Positions 24,662 to 34,055 are shown, counted from the first letter of the stretch. The stretch is 64,000 nucleotides of DNA from JALSRK01 sp964461995 (GCA_964461995.1 CAYWXL010000017.1:1-64000), one strand, 5' to 3'. The notes: generated from the letters alone by a model not told the origin. Made by a program: numbers and translations.

Positions 24662-26047
24662 TCAGGAAGCCGATGCGAAGGATTGCGAACCGCCGCCCGC
24701 GTCCTTACGCCGCCGCTTCTTGAATCGCTCGGTGAATTGTTTCTCGTGTACGATCTCGATCTTCGCCGGAACCTTGAACGGCTCGAGACGCTCCCGGCAG
24801 TACTCCCGGATCCGCCGTTTCACCTCCGCCGCTTCTTCCGGATCCCGCAGGTTGATACGGGCCACTACGATGTTGCCGGTGATGGGGTTCGGCTCTCCGG
24901 ACACCGTGGCATCCTTGACATTCGGGACCTCGAGAAGAACGTTTTCGACCTCGGCCGGATAAACCTTTTGTCCGCCGACGTTGATGATCTCGGACTTCCG
25001 GCCCAGGAACCGGATGTAGTCCCCTTTCCGCTCCACCAGATCGCCGGTGTCGAACCAGCCCTCTTCGTCGAATGGCGACTCGAAGTTCAGATACCCGAGC
25101 ATCGCTGAGCGGGCTTTGATCCAAAGCGTGCCTTCGACGACCTTGATGTCGAACCCCTCGCCGCCGACCTTCACCCAAAGAGAGTCCGAAGCCTCGCTCC
25201 GAGACCGTAAGATCCCCAGTTCGGACAATCCGTAGGTCTGTTGCAGCTTGGCCTGCGGCAGCATCGCGTGGATCCGGTCAAGCGTGCTTTGCGCCATTGG
25301 CTCGGTTCCGTAAGTCACCAGACGCAGCGACGACAAGTCGTGCTTACGGTAGGCCTCGGACATGAGCAAGAGATTCAGGAAAGTCGGCGAAGTGGGCAAG
25401 AGTTCCACCTTGTGCCGCTCGATCAATTCGCACACCCGGAATGGGTCGCGGTCGTCGCAGGTGACGACCGTGCCGGCGTTCGAAAGAATGTAGAACAACG
25501 TGTTGATGCCGCCGATGTGATCCACCATCAAGAAGGTGAGCGTCACCAGCGAATGCCGCCGGCGCTTGAACTTCTCGAGCAGCGGGACGAAGTCGTGGAG
25601 AGCCGCCTTGCATTTCCCGGTGGAGCCAGAACTGAAGAGAACAAGCCCAGGATGGCCGAGGCCGATCAAGCCCAGGGTCAGCCGGTTCTGCGGGCGCCGG
25701 CCATAGCGCTCCACCTCGCAAGGTCCGCCGGGCGAAGGCGCCAAGGAAACTTCGACCTCGGCGATCTCCATGAACTCTTCGTGTTGGGCCTCGACGCTCG
25801 GCGATAGCGGGACGATGACGGCGTTCCGGTCCAGGAGGGCAAAGAGGATGGCCACGGTGTCGGGAGTGTAATCGCTGCGCAGGGCCACCACTGAAGAGGC
25901 AGCGACGCCGGCCGAATCCAAAAAGCGGCGCCAATCCTCGATCCTCTCGAGCAGCCACCCGTAAGTGTAGTGCCGGTCCCGCCAGATCATGAAGTCTTTC
26001 GTTTGGTTGGTGCGGAAAATCGGGTACAGCCATAGGCGGGACGACAT
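24662..26047 (-). CDS. AMP-dependent acyl-CoA/acyl-ACP ligase
   Basis: ANL-superfamily adenylating enzyme of 461 residues, slightly short for the family. The ATP-binding P-loop motif SSGSTGKCK is at residues 139-147. TYGLSE, WFDTGDL and GRKSEIINVGGQKVYPAEVE are all in order. The C-terminus is very basic (FKKRRRK) where the catalytic lysine of the adenylation half-reaction is expected. It abuts the SDR (2 bases) and the ACP, so the activated acyl group is probably loaded onto that carrier. The substrate is unknown. Confidence 0.88.
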   Translation of the reverse strand: MSSRLWLYPIFRTNQTKDFMIWRDRHYTYGWLLERIEDWRRFLDSAGVAASSVVALRSDYTPDTVAILFALLDRNAVIVPLSPSVEAQHEEFMEIAEVEVSLAPSPGGPCEVERYGRRPQNRLTLGLIGLGHPGLVLFSSGSTGKCKAALHDFVPLLEKFKRRRHSLVTLTFLMVDHIGGINTLFYILSNAGTVVTCDDRDPFRVCELIERHKVELLPTSPTFLNLLLMSEAYRKHDLSSLRLVTYGTEPMAQSTLDRIHAMLPQAKLQQTYGLSELGILRSRSEASDSLWVKVGGEGFDIKVVEGTLWIKARSAMLGYLNFESPFDEEGWFDTGDLVERKGDYIRFLGRKSEIINVGGQKVYPAEVENVLLEVPNVKDATVSGEPNPITGNIVVARINLRDPEEAAEVKRRIREYCRERLEPFKVPAKIEIVHEKQFTERFKKRRRKDAGGGSQSFASAS

Positions 26048-26049
26048 AG

Positions 26050-26757
26050 TTAAACTCCTCCGAGATAAATCACTTGCCCGGTGATGTAGTCGCTTTCCGG
26101 GCGGATGAAGAAATCCACGACGTTCATTACGTCGGACGGACGGCCTTTGCGCTTGATCGCCAGACGATCGATCAAAGCCTGAATGCTGGCCTCAGGTACG
26201 CCGCGGATCAGCGCCGTGTCGATCGGAGACGGCCCTACCGCGTTCACCGTGATCCCGAATCCCCCGAGCTCCGCCGCAAGGATTTTTGTAAGCATCTCCA
26301 CCGCGCTTTTGCTCGCCGCGTAAACGGCCTCACCTTCGACGCGCATGGGGACGGCCACGGTCGTCAGGTTCACGATCCGCCCGAAACGCCGGCGCTGCAT
26401 CAGCTTCGCGCTCTCCCGGGCGACCAGGAATGTTCCCTGGAAGTTCACGCCCATGATTCGGTCCGCCACCGCGGCGGGCATCAGCATCGAGTGGTTCATC
26501 GAAGCGATCCCCGCGTTGTTGATCGTCACGTCAAGCCTCCCGTAGGACCGGCGCAGACGCTGAAACAGCTTCGCCACCTGATCCTCATCGGCGACGTCGG
26601 CCTCAACGTGCTCATATCCTTCCCTCGACCACCCCGGGGGCCTCCGGCTGCAGCCGACGACGGCGAAGCCTCTCTCGAGAAGCTGTTCCGCGATGAAGCG
26701 GCCAAGACCGGTACGGCTGCCGGTCACCAGGGCGACGGGTTTGTCCGATGAAATCAT
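26050..26757 (-). CDS. SDR-family oxidoreductase (FabG-like)
   Basis: 235 residues, classical short-chain dehydrogenase. TGSRTGLG at residues 12-19 binds the cofactor, NNAG lies near 89, and the catalytic YAASK is near 145. The usual catalytic serine block reads NLTTVAVP, with Thr in place of Ser. It sits between the ACP and the ligase in a four-gene cassette, so reduction of a 3-ketoacyl-ACP-type intermediate is the likely role; action on a ketosugar is the alternative. The gaps to both neighbours are 2 bases. Confidence 0.85.
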   Translation of the reverse strand: MISSDKPVALVTGSRTGLGRFIAEQLLERGFAVVGCSRRPPGWSREGYEHVEADVADEDQVAKLFQRLRRSYGRLDVTINNAGIASMNHSMLMPAAVADRIMGVNFQGTFLVARESAKLMQRRRFGRIVNLTTVAVPMRVEGEAVYAASKSAVEMLTKILAAELGGFGITVNAVGPSPIDTALIRGVPEASIQALIDRLAIKRKGRPSDVMNVVDFFIRPESDYITGQVIYLGGV

Positions 26758-26759
26758 CG

Positions 26760-27059
26760 TCAGACGCCCGCCGCCGGATTCAGAAGAGTATGCACGTAAT
26801 CGGCCAGGCTGCCGATAGTGCGGAACGGGCTGCGGGTTTGCGACATAGCGCGTTCATCGGCGATCGTGATGGCCGAATCACAACGGTCGTTGATGTTCTG
26901 TTCCACTTCGACGATGAGCGATACCAGCCCCACGGAATCCAACTGGCTGTCCGCGCCGAACAGGGGCGTGGTTTCGTTGACTTCAAGCGCCGCCGCTCCC
27001 GGAGGCACGAACTGGCGATAGGCTTCACAGATCGCCTGAACGGTGTCGTTTCTGGTCAT
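26760..27059 (-). CDS. acyl carrier protein
   Basis: 99 residues, acidic, with the phosphopantetheine attachment motif DSVGLV carrying Ser42. The preceding LFGADSQL and following SLIVEVEQ helices match the ACP fold. It is not the fatty-acid housekeeping acpP: it lies in a cassette with an AMP-ligase, an SDR and a beta-helix acyltransferase. It probably carries the acyl group that decorates the polysaccharide or a sugar precursor. It starts 7 bases after the acyltransferase stop. Confidence 0.88.
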   Translation of the reverse strand: MTRNDTVQAICEAYRQFVPPGAAALEVNETTPLFGADSQLDSVGLVSLIVEVEQNINDRCDSAITIADERAMSQTRSPFRTIGSLADYVHTLLNPAAGV

Positions 27060-27066
27060 TTGAGAA

Positions 27067-27657
27067 TTACTCCTTCGTTCGGCCGGCGCCGGCCGGCGGA
27101 TCCGGCAGCGGCCCCGATGTCGCCGCCGGCGGCGGCATCTCTCCCGGCACAGAGATCAACTGGGGCGGACGGACCATCACGATCGCTCCGGCAGGCACGT
27201 CGCGCATGATGACGACGTTCGGCCCGATACGGGCATGGTCGCCGATCTCGACGCCCCCGGCGATCACCGCCCCTGCCCCCACTTCGACGCCGCACCCCAA
27301 CTTGGGCGCCTCGCCGAAACGGTCCGAGCGCGTCGCGCCGATGGTCACGTTCTGGCGGATGACACAGTCGTCGCCGATATGAGCGAATGGGTGGATCACG
27401 ATGCCGCTCTGGTGGCCGATCAGGAACCGGCGGCCGATTTTCGTGCTGTACGCAAGTTCGATCCCGTAGAGGTTCCGCACGAGACGGTAAAGCATCCGGT
27501 AAACAAAGAACGCTGGAAACCGGATCAACTTCGGCTGAGTGACCCGCCACACGCCGAATCGGTAAACAGCCAAAGCTCGGAATCCCGGGCGCGTCCAGTC
27601 CCCGCCGTTGGTCCGGTAATCCTCCCGGATAACGCTGATGAGTTCCCGCAAGGTCAT
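27067..27657 (-). CDS. left-handed beta-helix O-acyltransferase (CysE/serine-acetyltransferase-like)
   Basis: 196 residues from the ATG at 27657 (MTLRELISVIREDYR), which overlaps the stop of the upstream gene by 4 bases and follows AGGGG. The N-terminal helix resembles serine acetyltransferases. Hexapeptide repeats follow (IVIHPFAHIGDDCVIRQNVTIG, VEVGAGAVIAGGVEIGDHARIG). The C-terminal tail is proline rich. In a polysaccharide locus such proteins usually acylate sugars, and the adjacent ACP suggests an acyl-ACP donor. Amino acid metabolism is unlikely in this setting. Confidence 0.85.
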   Translation of the reverse strand: MTLRELISVIREDYRTNGGDWTRPGFRALAVYRFGVWRVTQPKLIRFPAFFVYRMLYRLVRNLYGIELAYSTKIGRRFLIGHQSGIVIHPFAHIGDDCVIRQNVTIGATRSDRFGEAPKLGCGVEVGAGAVIAGGVEIGDHARIGPNVVIMRDVPAGAIVMVRPPQLISVPGEMPPPAATSGPLPDPPAGAGRTKE

Positions 27658-30035
27658 TGGCGGCGCCCCTGAGGCCGGGCGGAGCGATCGGCGGACCGCC
27701 CGCTGGCGCCCCCTGTGCGAGGGGCGTCTTTGCCGGTCCGCCGCCCTGACGGCGCCCGCCGGGGCGACACCCAAAGCCAAACCACACCCTCCCCCGGCTG
27801 CAGCGTCAACTCGTCGCCCGCGGCCAATGGCAGAACGTCCGTGGTCAGGCGGGCGCCGTGAAGCCGGTAGCGGATCATCCTGGTCGCTCCTGGCACCTGG
27901 TACGGGGTGAGATCCGGCCGGATTTCCGCCGAAGCCTCGGTCAGGTTCACGGCGATCAACAGGGCGTTCCTTTGCCCCCGGCGAGCGCCGGTAACGAATT
28001 CAGGACCAAGCTCCGGGCTCGGCAGCCGCGGCTGGAACAAGTATGGCTCCACGCGGTCGATAAGTTGGAAGGCGGCCGCCATTGCGTCCCAGCGGTCTGT
28101 GCCGACGCTGAACGGATCGAGTCCCGTTTGCAGATCCCGGATGCCGGTGCGCGGCAGGGCGCGATTCTGCTTCCACCCGTTGCTGTCGTAACTATAGACG
28201 CGGACGCCCGCCGCCCCGACCGCCATTGCGTATAGAGCTTGGGCGCCGATGCTTACCGGCGTGTGGCCGGGCTCTTGCAACCAATCCTGCCCAGGAACGT
28301 ATTCCGTCCCCGGACCGAGTTTGGTGTAGAAAGGCCCGACTGCGCTCATCTGGAGTAGCAGCGGCCGGTCACGCTGAATCAGACCCCGGCGCTTCACCGT
28401 GACGTGCTCGAGCGCTTCCCGCAACTGTGGCAACGAGATTCCCCAAGGATAGGCCGTGCGCCACGCCAGCTTGTCCCAGTACATCGACGCGTAATCACTG
28501 AATATGGAACTGCCCATCCAGTTCTTCACCGCCTCCGGCGGACTCAACCACAACACCGGCCACGTGATCGGGCTGTGCCCGGGTACCGAGCGGATGGCGT
28601 CAATCAGTTGCGTGAAGGCGTCGTCCGGGATTGGAGGAGTGCGGTCGAGCCAGCGGCCGTCCTCCGGCGTTGGCGTGATTCCCCACAAACCGCTGACCTC
28701 GTCCACCATCTCCACGCCGACCACCAGGCCGCTGTCGCGCAGCCGGCCGAAAGCGTAACGGATCCCCGGCAAGCCCCACGGCTCATTGAGCACCGCCCCG
28801 AGCTGGGCCGGATCCCGGGCTACGTTGTCGCCGATGAGCAACAGACTCAAACCGTGCCGCCGCGCCGCCGCCTCGATCGGTCGCCAGAATTCGTCCCAAC
28901 GGACCCGCCATTGTTCAAAGTTCGTGGGATTCCCGATATCGTGGCCGAGCGCCCAGAAGCTGCTCGTGAGCGTGTTGATGCCCGCCCCTTGCACCTGCGC
29001 CCACAAATCCGGCGTGCGGTCCAGATCGGCCGGATCCAGGTGGAACAACGTCCGGACGAAGAGAGACTCCCCGGGAACGTAACTATCGGTGATTCCTCCG
29101 TCACGAGTAAAGTGCGGCACGCCTGGGGGATCCCCCACTATGACAGCGACCCGCGCCGTGCGGCCCCCTGCCTGCACCACCACGCCGGTGACTCCTGGAC
29201 CTGTGGCCCGCACGATTCCTTTCGCATCGACGGCGGCCACGGCGGGATCTTCCGTACGGAACGCCGCATCCCCGGCCGGACTCCGTTGCCCATTGGTGTA
29301 CAGAAGAGACGGAGACAGCGCGAGGGTTCGTCCCGGCGCCAGGAAGATTTCCCGGTATCGCGGCAACACGGCCCGTAGCGTGCGGCCGTTCAAGAACGGT
29401 ACGCGCACCTGGGTCATCGCCAGAGGCCGTCGCGGTTCGTTCAGTGAGTGGACCGCCGCCGTCAGCTCATGCAGGCCGTCGGCGAATCGGGTCGTGTCCA
29501 ACGACAATGAGGCGCGGCGGCTGTCGCCCCACACGATGCCGACTTCCTCGCCGTCCACGAAAAACATGACGGCTTCCACCGGCTCCGCGTCGCGGACCTC
29601 GATCGACCACTCGATGCGCCCCACCGCTGGAGTGGACGGAGCCGGCTCCAGGTGCCGGGCCGTCGCCGGGCCGTTGGAGATCTGAAACCCGAGCGGGGCA
29701 CTCCTCGCCAAGAGTTCGCCGGAAGCATTGCGGGCGATTGCCTCGAGCTCCACATTTCCGTTCCAGATGGTGGCGGAGTTCCACAGCAGCTCAAACGGTG
29801 GGCCGGAAACTCCCTTCGCCGCCAGAGGGCGCCCGTTGACCCGGAACTCCACCCTCGCAAGCCCTTCGATGCCGCGCGCCTCGGCCGCGAGCCGGACCGT
29901 CCCTCGGACAGTAGCGTTTTCCGAAGGGGACGTCAGGTTCAAGGACACCGCGAGACCCGGTCCCCCACACGAAAAAATAACCGCCAGCGCAGCTCCAGCC
30001 GCCCGCAGCCCGAATGTATGAAATGAACGAAGCAT
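27654..30035 (-). CDS. secreted Ig-like/TIM-barrel-like protein, putative glycoside hydrolase
   Basis: 793 residues from the ATG at 30035, which begins a signal peptide (MLRSFHTFGLRAAGAALAVI). Two Ig-like beta domains follow, then a BIG2-like domain (FRTEDPAVAAVDAKGIVRATG). A large region from about residue 330 has the look of a TIM barrel: NTLTSSFWALG, LLLIGDNVARD, GVEMVDEVSGLWG with acidic candidates, ITWPVLWLSPP, LLLQMSAVGPFYTK, and AGVRVYSYDSNGWK. A small beta domain ends it. It is a clear paralogue of the N-terminal two-thirds of the protein at 46252-50475. I do not recognise a named GH family; hydrolase or lyase action on the locus's polysaccharide is inference. Confidence 0.72.
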   Translation of the reverse strand: MLRSFHTFGLRAAGAALAVIFSCGGPGLAVSLNLTSPSENATVRGTVRLAAEARGIEGLARVEFRVNGRPLAAKGVSGPPFELLWNSATIWNGNVELEAIARNASGELLARSAPLGFQISNGPATARHLEPAPSTPAVGRIEWSIEVRDAEPVEAVMFFVDGEEVGIVWGDSRRASLSLDTTRFADGLHELTAAVHSLNEPRRPLAMTQVRVPFLNGRTLRAVLPRYREIFLAPGRTLALSPSLLYTNGQRSPAGDAAFRTEDPAVAAVDAKGIVRATGPGVTGVVVQAGGRTARVAVIVGDPPGVPHFTRDGGITDSYVPGESLFVRTLFHLDPADLDRTPDLWAQVQGAGINTLTSSFWALGHDIGNPTNFEQWRVRWDEFWRPIEAAARRHGLSLLLIGDNVARDPAQLGAVLNEPWGLPGIRYAFGRLRDSGLVVGVEMVDEVSGLWGITPTPEDGRWLDRTPPIPDDAFTQLIDAIRSVPGHSPITWPVLWLSPPEAVKNWMGSSIFSDYASMYWDKLAWRTAYPWGISLPQLREALEHVTVKRRGLIQRDRPLLLQMSAVGPFYTKLGPGTEYVPGQDWLQEPGHTPVSIGAQALYAMAVGAAGVRVYSYDSNGWKQNRALPRTGIRDLQTGLDPFSVGTDRWDAMAAAFQLIDRVEPYLFQPRLPSPELGPEFVTGARRGQRNALLIAVNLTEASAEIRPDLTPYQVPGATRMIRYRLHGARLTTDVLPLAAGDELTLQPGEGVVWLWVSPRRAPSGRRTGKDAPRTGGASGRSADRSARPQGRRQ

Positions 30036-30046
30036 TACGCTGCCTG

Positions 30047-31471
30047 TCAAGCCTTCAGCAAGGCCGGTACGTCGTGCGCCCTGCCGGCAGGCTTGCCTTG
30101 CAGGGATCGCCGGAGGATATCGGCAAGGCTGGTCAGCACGACCGGCCTCATCGGGGTGTCGAATTGGCGCCGGAAACTCACGTAATCGGAGCCGCCGAAG
30201 GGAATCCACAAATCCCAGTACTGCTCCGAATTCGTGGGTACGAGCCTGGCCTGGTACATCGTGCCGTTGGTTTTCATTCGAACTTCGGTGAAGCCCAGGT
30301 CCCGGCTTTGGTCCCGGATGATCTTCCAGCAGTCATCGAGGGTCTCGGCCTTGGCCAGCAGCTCTTCCATCTGCTGGAGGTGGATTTCGGAATGGAGCAG
30401 TTTACGGAAAGTCCCCTTGGAAATAGCCCGGCCCGCGACATTGAACTCGATGTAGCGCAAGCGCCAGATCGCCAGGGACGCCACCGCGCAGAAGGCCACG
30501 ACGATGACTGGCGAGAACCGGTTGAACGGGATCGTTTGCAGCAGCGAGAAGGCCGCCGCCAGCCCGCAGAATCCATAGATCATCAGCGCGATGCGGCGGG
30601 GCGTGAAACCACGTTCCAGCAGCCGGTGGTGAATGTGTCCCCGGTCCGCGCCGAAAATCGGCTGGCCTCGCAAGAAACGCCGGACGACGGCCAGGGCCGT
30701 GTCGATCAGCGGCACTGACAAAACCATGATCGGGGCCGTCATGCCGAGAATGGTGGTCGATTTCTGGCTCCACATGACGCCGTAGGCGCCCAGCAGGAAT
30801 CCCACCAGCAGACTGCCCGAGTCTCCGAGGAAGACGGAGGCCGGATTGAAGTTGTAGTACAAGAAGCCGAGCAATGCGCCCGCGAGCGGTAGAGTGACCC
30901 AGGCGAGTTCGAGATCGCCGTAGAGAATCGCAGCCAAGGTCATGGTCACCGTGGCGACCAGACCGACGCCGGTGGCCAACCCGTCCATGCCATCGATCAA
31001 GTTGAACGCGTTGCTGCAGAGCACCAGCCAGAACACCGTCAGCAAGAGGCTCCAGAACGGCCCGTCCAGCATCCCGTGAATGCCTTCCACACGAATGCCG
31101 GCGCTGAACGCCACCAGGGCCGCGAGAGTCTGGCCGGCCAGCTTCTGCCACGGTTTCAAGCTCAGCCAGTCGTCCAGGAGGCCGGTAATGAGCACGAGAG
31201 CGGCAGCGGGCAGGACGGTGACGGCTTTCGGGATGGCGGTGTGGGCCAGCCCGCCTTCCCCAAAGCCGAACACGACAATGCCTCCGAGCGCGAGCAGATA
31301 CACCGTAGCGATCACCCACCCCCCGACGCGGGGAACAGGATTGGGATGCAGCTTACGTTTTCCGTCCGGGCGGTCCACGAAACCAAGCCGGTGCGCCATC
31401 ACCCGGAAAAGCGGGGTCACCGCCAGAGCGATGACGATGGATGCCAAACCGAGAAATGTTAATTCGTACAT
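30047..31471 (-). CDS. WecA/MraY-type undecaprenyl-phosphate sugar-1-phosphate transferase with C-terminal extension
   Basis: 474 residues against a usual length near 350. About eleven membrane segments run through the first 340 residues. Family motifs: RKLHPNPVPRVGG, the DD pair of GLLDDWLSLKPWQK, NAFNLIDGMDGLATG, FLGDSGSL, and the HIHHRLLERG histidine block. It transfers a sugar phosphate to the lipid carrier and so starts the repeat unit. The last ~130 residues are soluble (AETLDDCWKIIRDQS, then YQARLVPTNSEQYWDLWIPFGG) and have no recognised function; regulation or partner binding is possible. Confidence 0.92.
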   Translation of the reverse strand: MYELTFLGLASIVIALAVTPLFRVMAHRLGFVDRPDGKRKLHPNPVPRVGGWVIATVYLLALGGIVVFGFGEGGLAHTAIPKAVTVLPAAALVLITGLLDDWLSLKPWQKLAGQTLAALVAFSAGIRVEGIHGMLDGPFWSLLLTVFWLVLCSNAFNLIDGMDGLATGVGLVATVTMTLAAILYGDLELAWVTLPLAGALLGFLYYNFNPASVFLGDSGSLLVGFLLGAYGVMWSQKSTTILGMTAPIMVLSVPLIDTALAVVRRFLRGQPIFGADRGHIHHRLLERGFTPRRIALMIYGFCGLAAAFSLLQTIPFNRFSPVIVVAFCAVASLAIWRLRYIEFNVAGRAISKGTFRKLLHSEIHLQQMEELLAKAETLDDCWKIIRDQSRDLGFTEVRMKTNGTMYQARLVPTNSEQYWDLWIPFGGSDYVSFRRQFDTPMRPVVLTSLADILRRSLQGKPAGRAHDVPALLKA

Positions 31472-31586
31472 GGGTGGTTCAACTTACGTGGCTCGGGAAG
31501 ATCCAGGACAGTGCTGCCGCCTGGATTTGCTCGAGCAGAGACTTTCGGCGCTCCGAGCTGGCGGCTCGCAGCGCGCTTGACTTTCC

Positions 31587-32813
31587 TCACGCCGGAACGA
31601 CCGGAATGCTGGTGGCGGTTCCCGCGGGCCGACTGACGCCCGCCGCGACCGAACCTTCCGCAGTGACGCTCTTGTAAACCCGCAGAGTCCGATCCACCAT
31701 CGCATCGACGCTGAAGATCCGTTCTACCCTTTGCCGGCCCGCAGCGCCGAACTGCCTGCGGAGAGTTTCATCGTCCAACAGCCGGGAGAGCGCCTCCGCC
31801 AAGGCCTGGGGATCGGCCGGCGGGACGGTGAACCCGGTGAGGCCGTCCAAGGAAACGTAGGGAACGCCGGAGTCCAGCCAGGTATTGACGACGGGCGTCC
31901 GGCACGCCATCGCCTCGAGCTGAACGATTCCGAACGCCTCGCTTCGGGCCACCGAAGGTAGCGCGAACACGTCAGCGGCGCGGTAATACGGAACGATGTC
32001 ATCGACGAGACCCAGAAAATGGACTTTGTGCTCGACGCCGAGCGAATGAGCCAGGTTCTCCAGCTCCGCGCGAAGCGGACCGTCGCCGATCAACACCAGC
32101 GCGGCGTCCAGATCCTGCATCGCCTGGACCAAGTAAGAAAAGCCTTTGTAATAGATCAGCCGCCCGACGGCCAGGACGATCCGTTGCCCGAACCGCCGCC
32201 GGACATCGGCGATGGCGCTCAGCGCGCACTCGTCGTAGCCTTCCAGCGGAACGCCGAACGGAATCACCACCGCACGGTCGCGGTACTTCACCAGCAAGGG
32301 AGAGTTGTTCAAACTGTGAGGCGAGGTTGCGATCACGGCCGCCGCCCGCCGCATCGCCATTTCGCGAAGCGGGTTCACAAGTTTCCCCAGCATCCTTTGC
32401 CGGACGATGTCGCTGTGGTAAGTAAGAACCAGCCGGGCCTTGCACCGGCTCGCCAAGTAGGCGAGCACCGCCGGAGGATTCGGCAAGTGAAGGTGAACGA
32501 TGTCGGCGTCCGTGGCGCGAATCGTCCGCCACAAAGCCGGGCTCACCGGCGCGCCGGCCGGCCGGCACCACGTTCCGACTCTCGTCACGCGAATGCCGTT
32601 GACGGTCTCGGCGCTGGTGCCGGAGTCTTCGCTCGATACGGCGACTTCTACGTCGACTTGCTCCGCGAGCCGTTCCGAAAGCAGTTGTAAGTGCGTTTCG
32701 ATGCCCCCGCGGTACGGAGGATAGAATTTGCCGATCTGCAATACCCGCATCCGGCGCGTGGATCGCGCCGGCGGGCGCTCGGCGCTCACCAGTTCCAGCA
32801 TGGTTTCTCTCAT
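31587..32813 (-). CDS. glycosyltransferase family 4
   Basis: 408 residues, GT-B fold. The N-terminal acceptor half opens with VLQIGKFYPPYRGGIETHL, the glycine-rich start typical of GT4. The donor half has VGRLIYYKGF, LIGDGPLRAELENLA and the nucleotide-sugar E-x7-E block around SEAFGIVQLEAMACRTPVV. The start at 32813 is preceded by GGGGA; internal Met at 32801 is possible. It lies 115 bp upstream of the wecA-like gene. Donor and linkage cannot be predicted. Confidence 0.9.
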   Translation of the reverse strand: MRETMLELVSAERPPARSTRRMRVLQIGKFYPPYRGGIETHLQLLSERLAEQVDVEVAVSSEDSGTSAETVNGIRVTRVGTWCRPAGAPVSPALWRTIRATDADIVHLHLPNPPAVLAYLASRCKARLVLTYHSDIVRQRMLGKLVNPLREMAMRRAAAVIATSPHSLNNSPLLVKYRDRAVVIPFGVPLEGYDECALSAIADVRRRFGQRIVLAVGRLIYYKGFSYLVQAMQDLDAALVLIGDGPLRAELENLAHSLGVEHKVHFLGLVDDIVPYYRAADVFALPSVARSEAFGIVQLEAMACRTPVVNTWLDSGVPYVSLDGLTGFTVPPADPQALAEALSRLLDDETLRRQFGAAGRQRVERIFSVDAMVDRTLRVYKSVTAEGSVAAGVSRPAGTATSIPVVPA

Positions 32814-32840
32814 GAGTGCAGTCCCCGAAATCCCGGCCCC

Positions 32841-34055
32841 TCAATGGGAAGCAAGGCGGTGGTAGATACTCACCAGGCGGCGCGCCGCTTCCGCCCACGT
32901 AAACCGGGCTGCCTGGTGAAATCCGGCCCGGCGCGTGATCCACTCGTCCCGGCCGTTGCGGCGCTCGTAGAGAATCGATTTGACGATCGCGGCCCACGCC
33001 CCGACGTCTCCAGGCGCGCAATAGGCCGCCGCCTCTCCTCCGACTTCCCGCAAAACGGGAAGGTCGCTGGCTACGACTGCAGCGCCGCACGCCATCGCCT
33101 CGGCCACCGGAAGACCGAATCCTTCAGCCGCCGACGGCTGCAGCAGAACGGCAACCCGGCGGTAGAGCGCCGCCAGAATGCGCCGGTCAAGAAACGGAAG
33201 TTCCACGATCGCGTTGTGGACGCCGAGCCGCTCCGCCAGTTCACGCTGCGCCGAGGTGAGACGCCCGCCGGCGCGCACGAGCCGGGCGTCCGGCAACGCG
33301 CGGCGCACTTCCGCGAAAACCTTCAACAAGACGTCGATCCGCTTCCGTGGTATCGTCGTGCCGACATGCAACAGCTCGGGCGCGCTGCGATCCGCGGCGC
33401 CCAATAGCGACTCCAGCCGCGCGTCCGCGGGGGGGTCGGCTCGCGGCGAGAACTCCGGCGCTATGCCGTTCAGCACCACGGAGATCCGCCCGGCCGGAGC
33501 GATCCTGGCTCGGAGAACCGCCTCCCTGGTCGCTTCGCTGACGCACGCGATGTGCCCCGCCATCTTGAGCCCCGCAAGAATCCGCCGCGTCATCAGGCGA
33601 AACGCCGCGGACCGGCGCTCGGAACGTGGATCGAGCAGACACCGGAACGTATCTAGGTCGTGACACGTCACCACCGTGCGCGCCGCCGGCAGGCCGTGCA
33701 GAAGATGCGCGTAGGAATGGTCCACAATGTGAAAGACATCGAAATCCCCCGCCTGCCGCCGGAGCGTATTCGGCACGTCCCAGAAGCGATTCAGCAGCCG
33801 GTCTCCATTGAAGGCGAGGCGCCGGTTCCGGAATCCAGGCAAGGCGGTGAACCGGCGGTTCATCGGGCGACGGATCGCCGCCGCCTGAACCTCCCCAGGG
33901 TGGTTGCTCCGCAGATGGCTGAGGAGCATCTCGGCAACCAGGTCCATGCTCGGCCAGCCCTCCTCGGCAAGGTCGCAAACCAGGGCGACCCGCGGCGCCA
34001 CGGCAGAGACCGGCAGGGGAGGCGAATTTAGGACAACGGTTGTTCGCGCAGCCAT
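32841..34055 (-). CDS. glycosyltransferase family 4
   Basis: 404 residues, GT-B fold. The donor half shows LLHVGTTIPRKRIDVLL, then PFLDRRILAALYRRVAVLLQPSAAEGFGLPVAEAMACGAAVV, which holds the GT4 E-x7-E motif. The N-terminal half has the DVFHIVDHSYAHLLHGLP acceptor-side histidine cluster. The start at 34055 overlaps the next gene upstream by 28 bases. It is one of at least nine GT4-like enzymes here, so the repeat unit is probably large or branched. Confidence 0.9.
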   Translation of the reverse strand: MAARTTVVLNSPPLPVSAVAPRVALVCDLAEEGWPSMDLVAEMLLSHLRSNHPGEVQAAAIRRPMNRRFTALPGFRNRRLAFNGDRLLNRFWDVPNTLRRQAGDFDVFHIVDHSYAHLLHGLPAARTVVTCHDLDTFRCLLDPRSERRSAAFRLMTRRILAGLKMAGHIACVSEATREAVLRARIAPAGRISVVLNGIAPEFSPRADPPADARLESLLGAADRSAPELLHVGTTIPRKRIDVLLKVFAEVRRALPDARLVRAGGRLTSAQRELAERLGVHNAIVELPFLDRRILAALYRRVAVLLQPSAAEGFGLPVAEAMACGAAVVASDLPVLREVGGEAAAYCAPGDVGAWAAIVKSILYERRNGRDEWITRRAGFHQAARFTWAEAARRLVSIYHRLASH

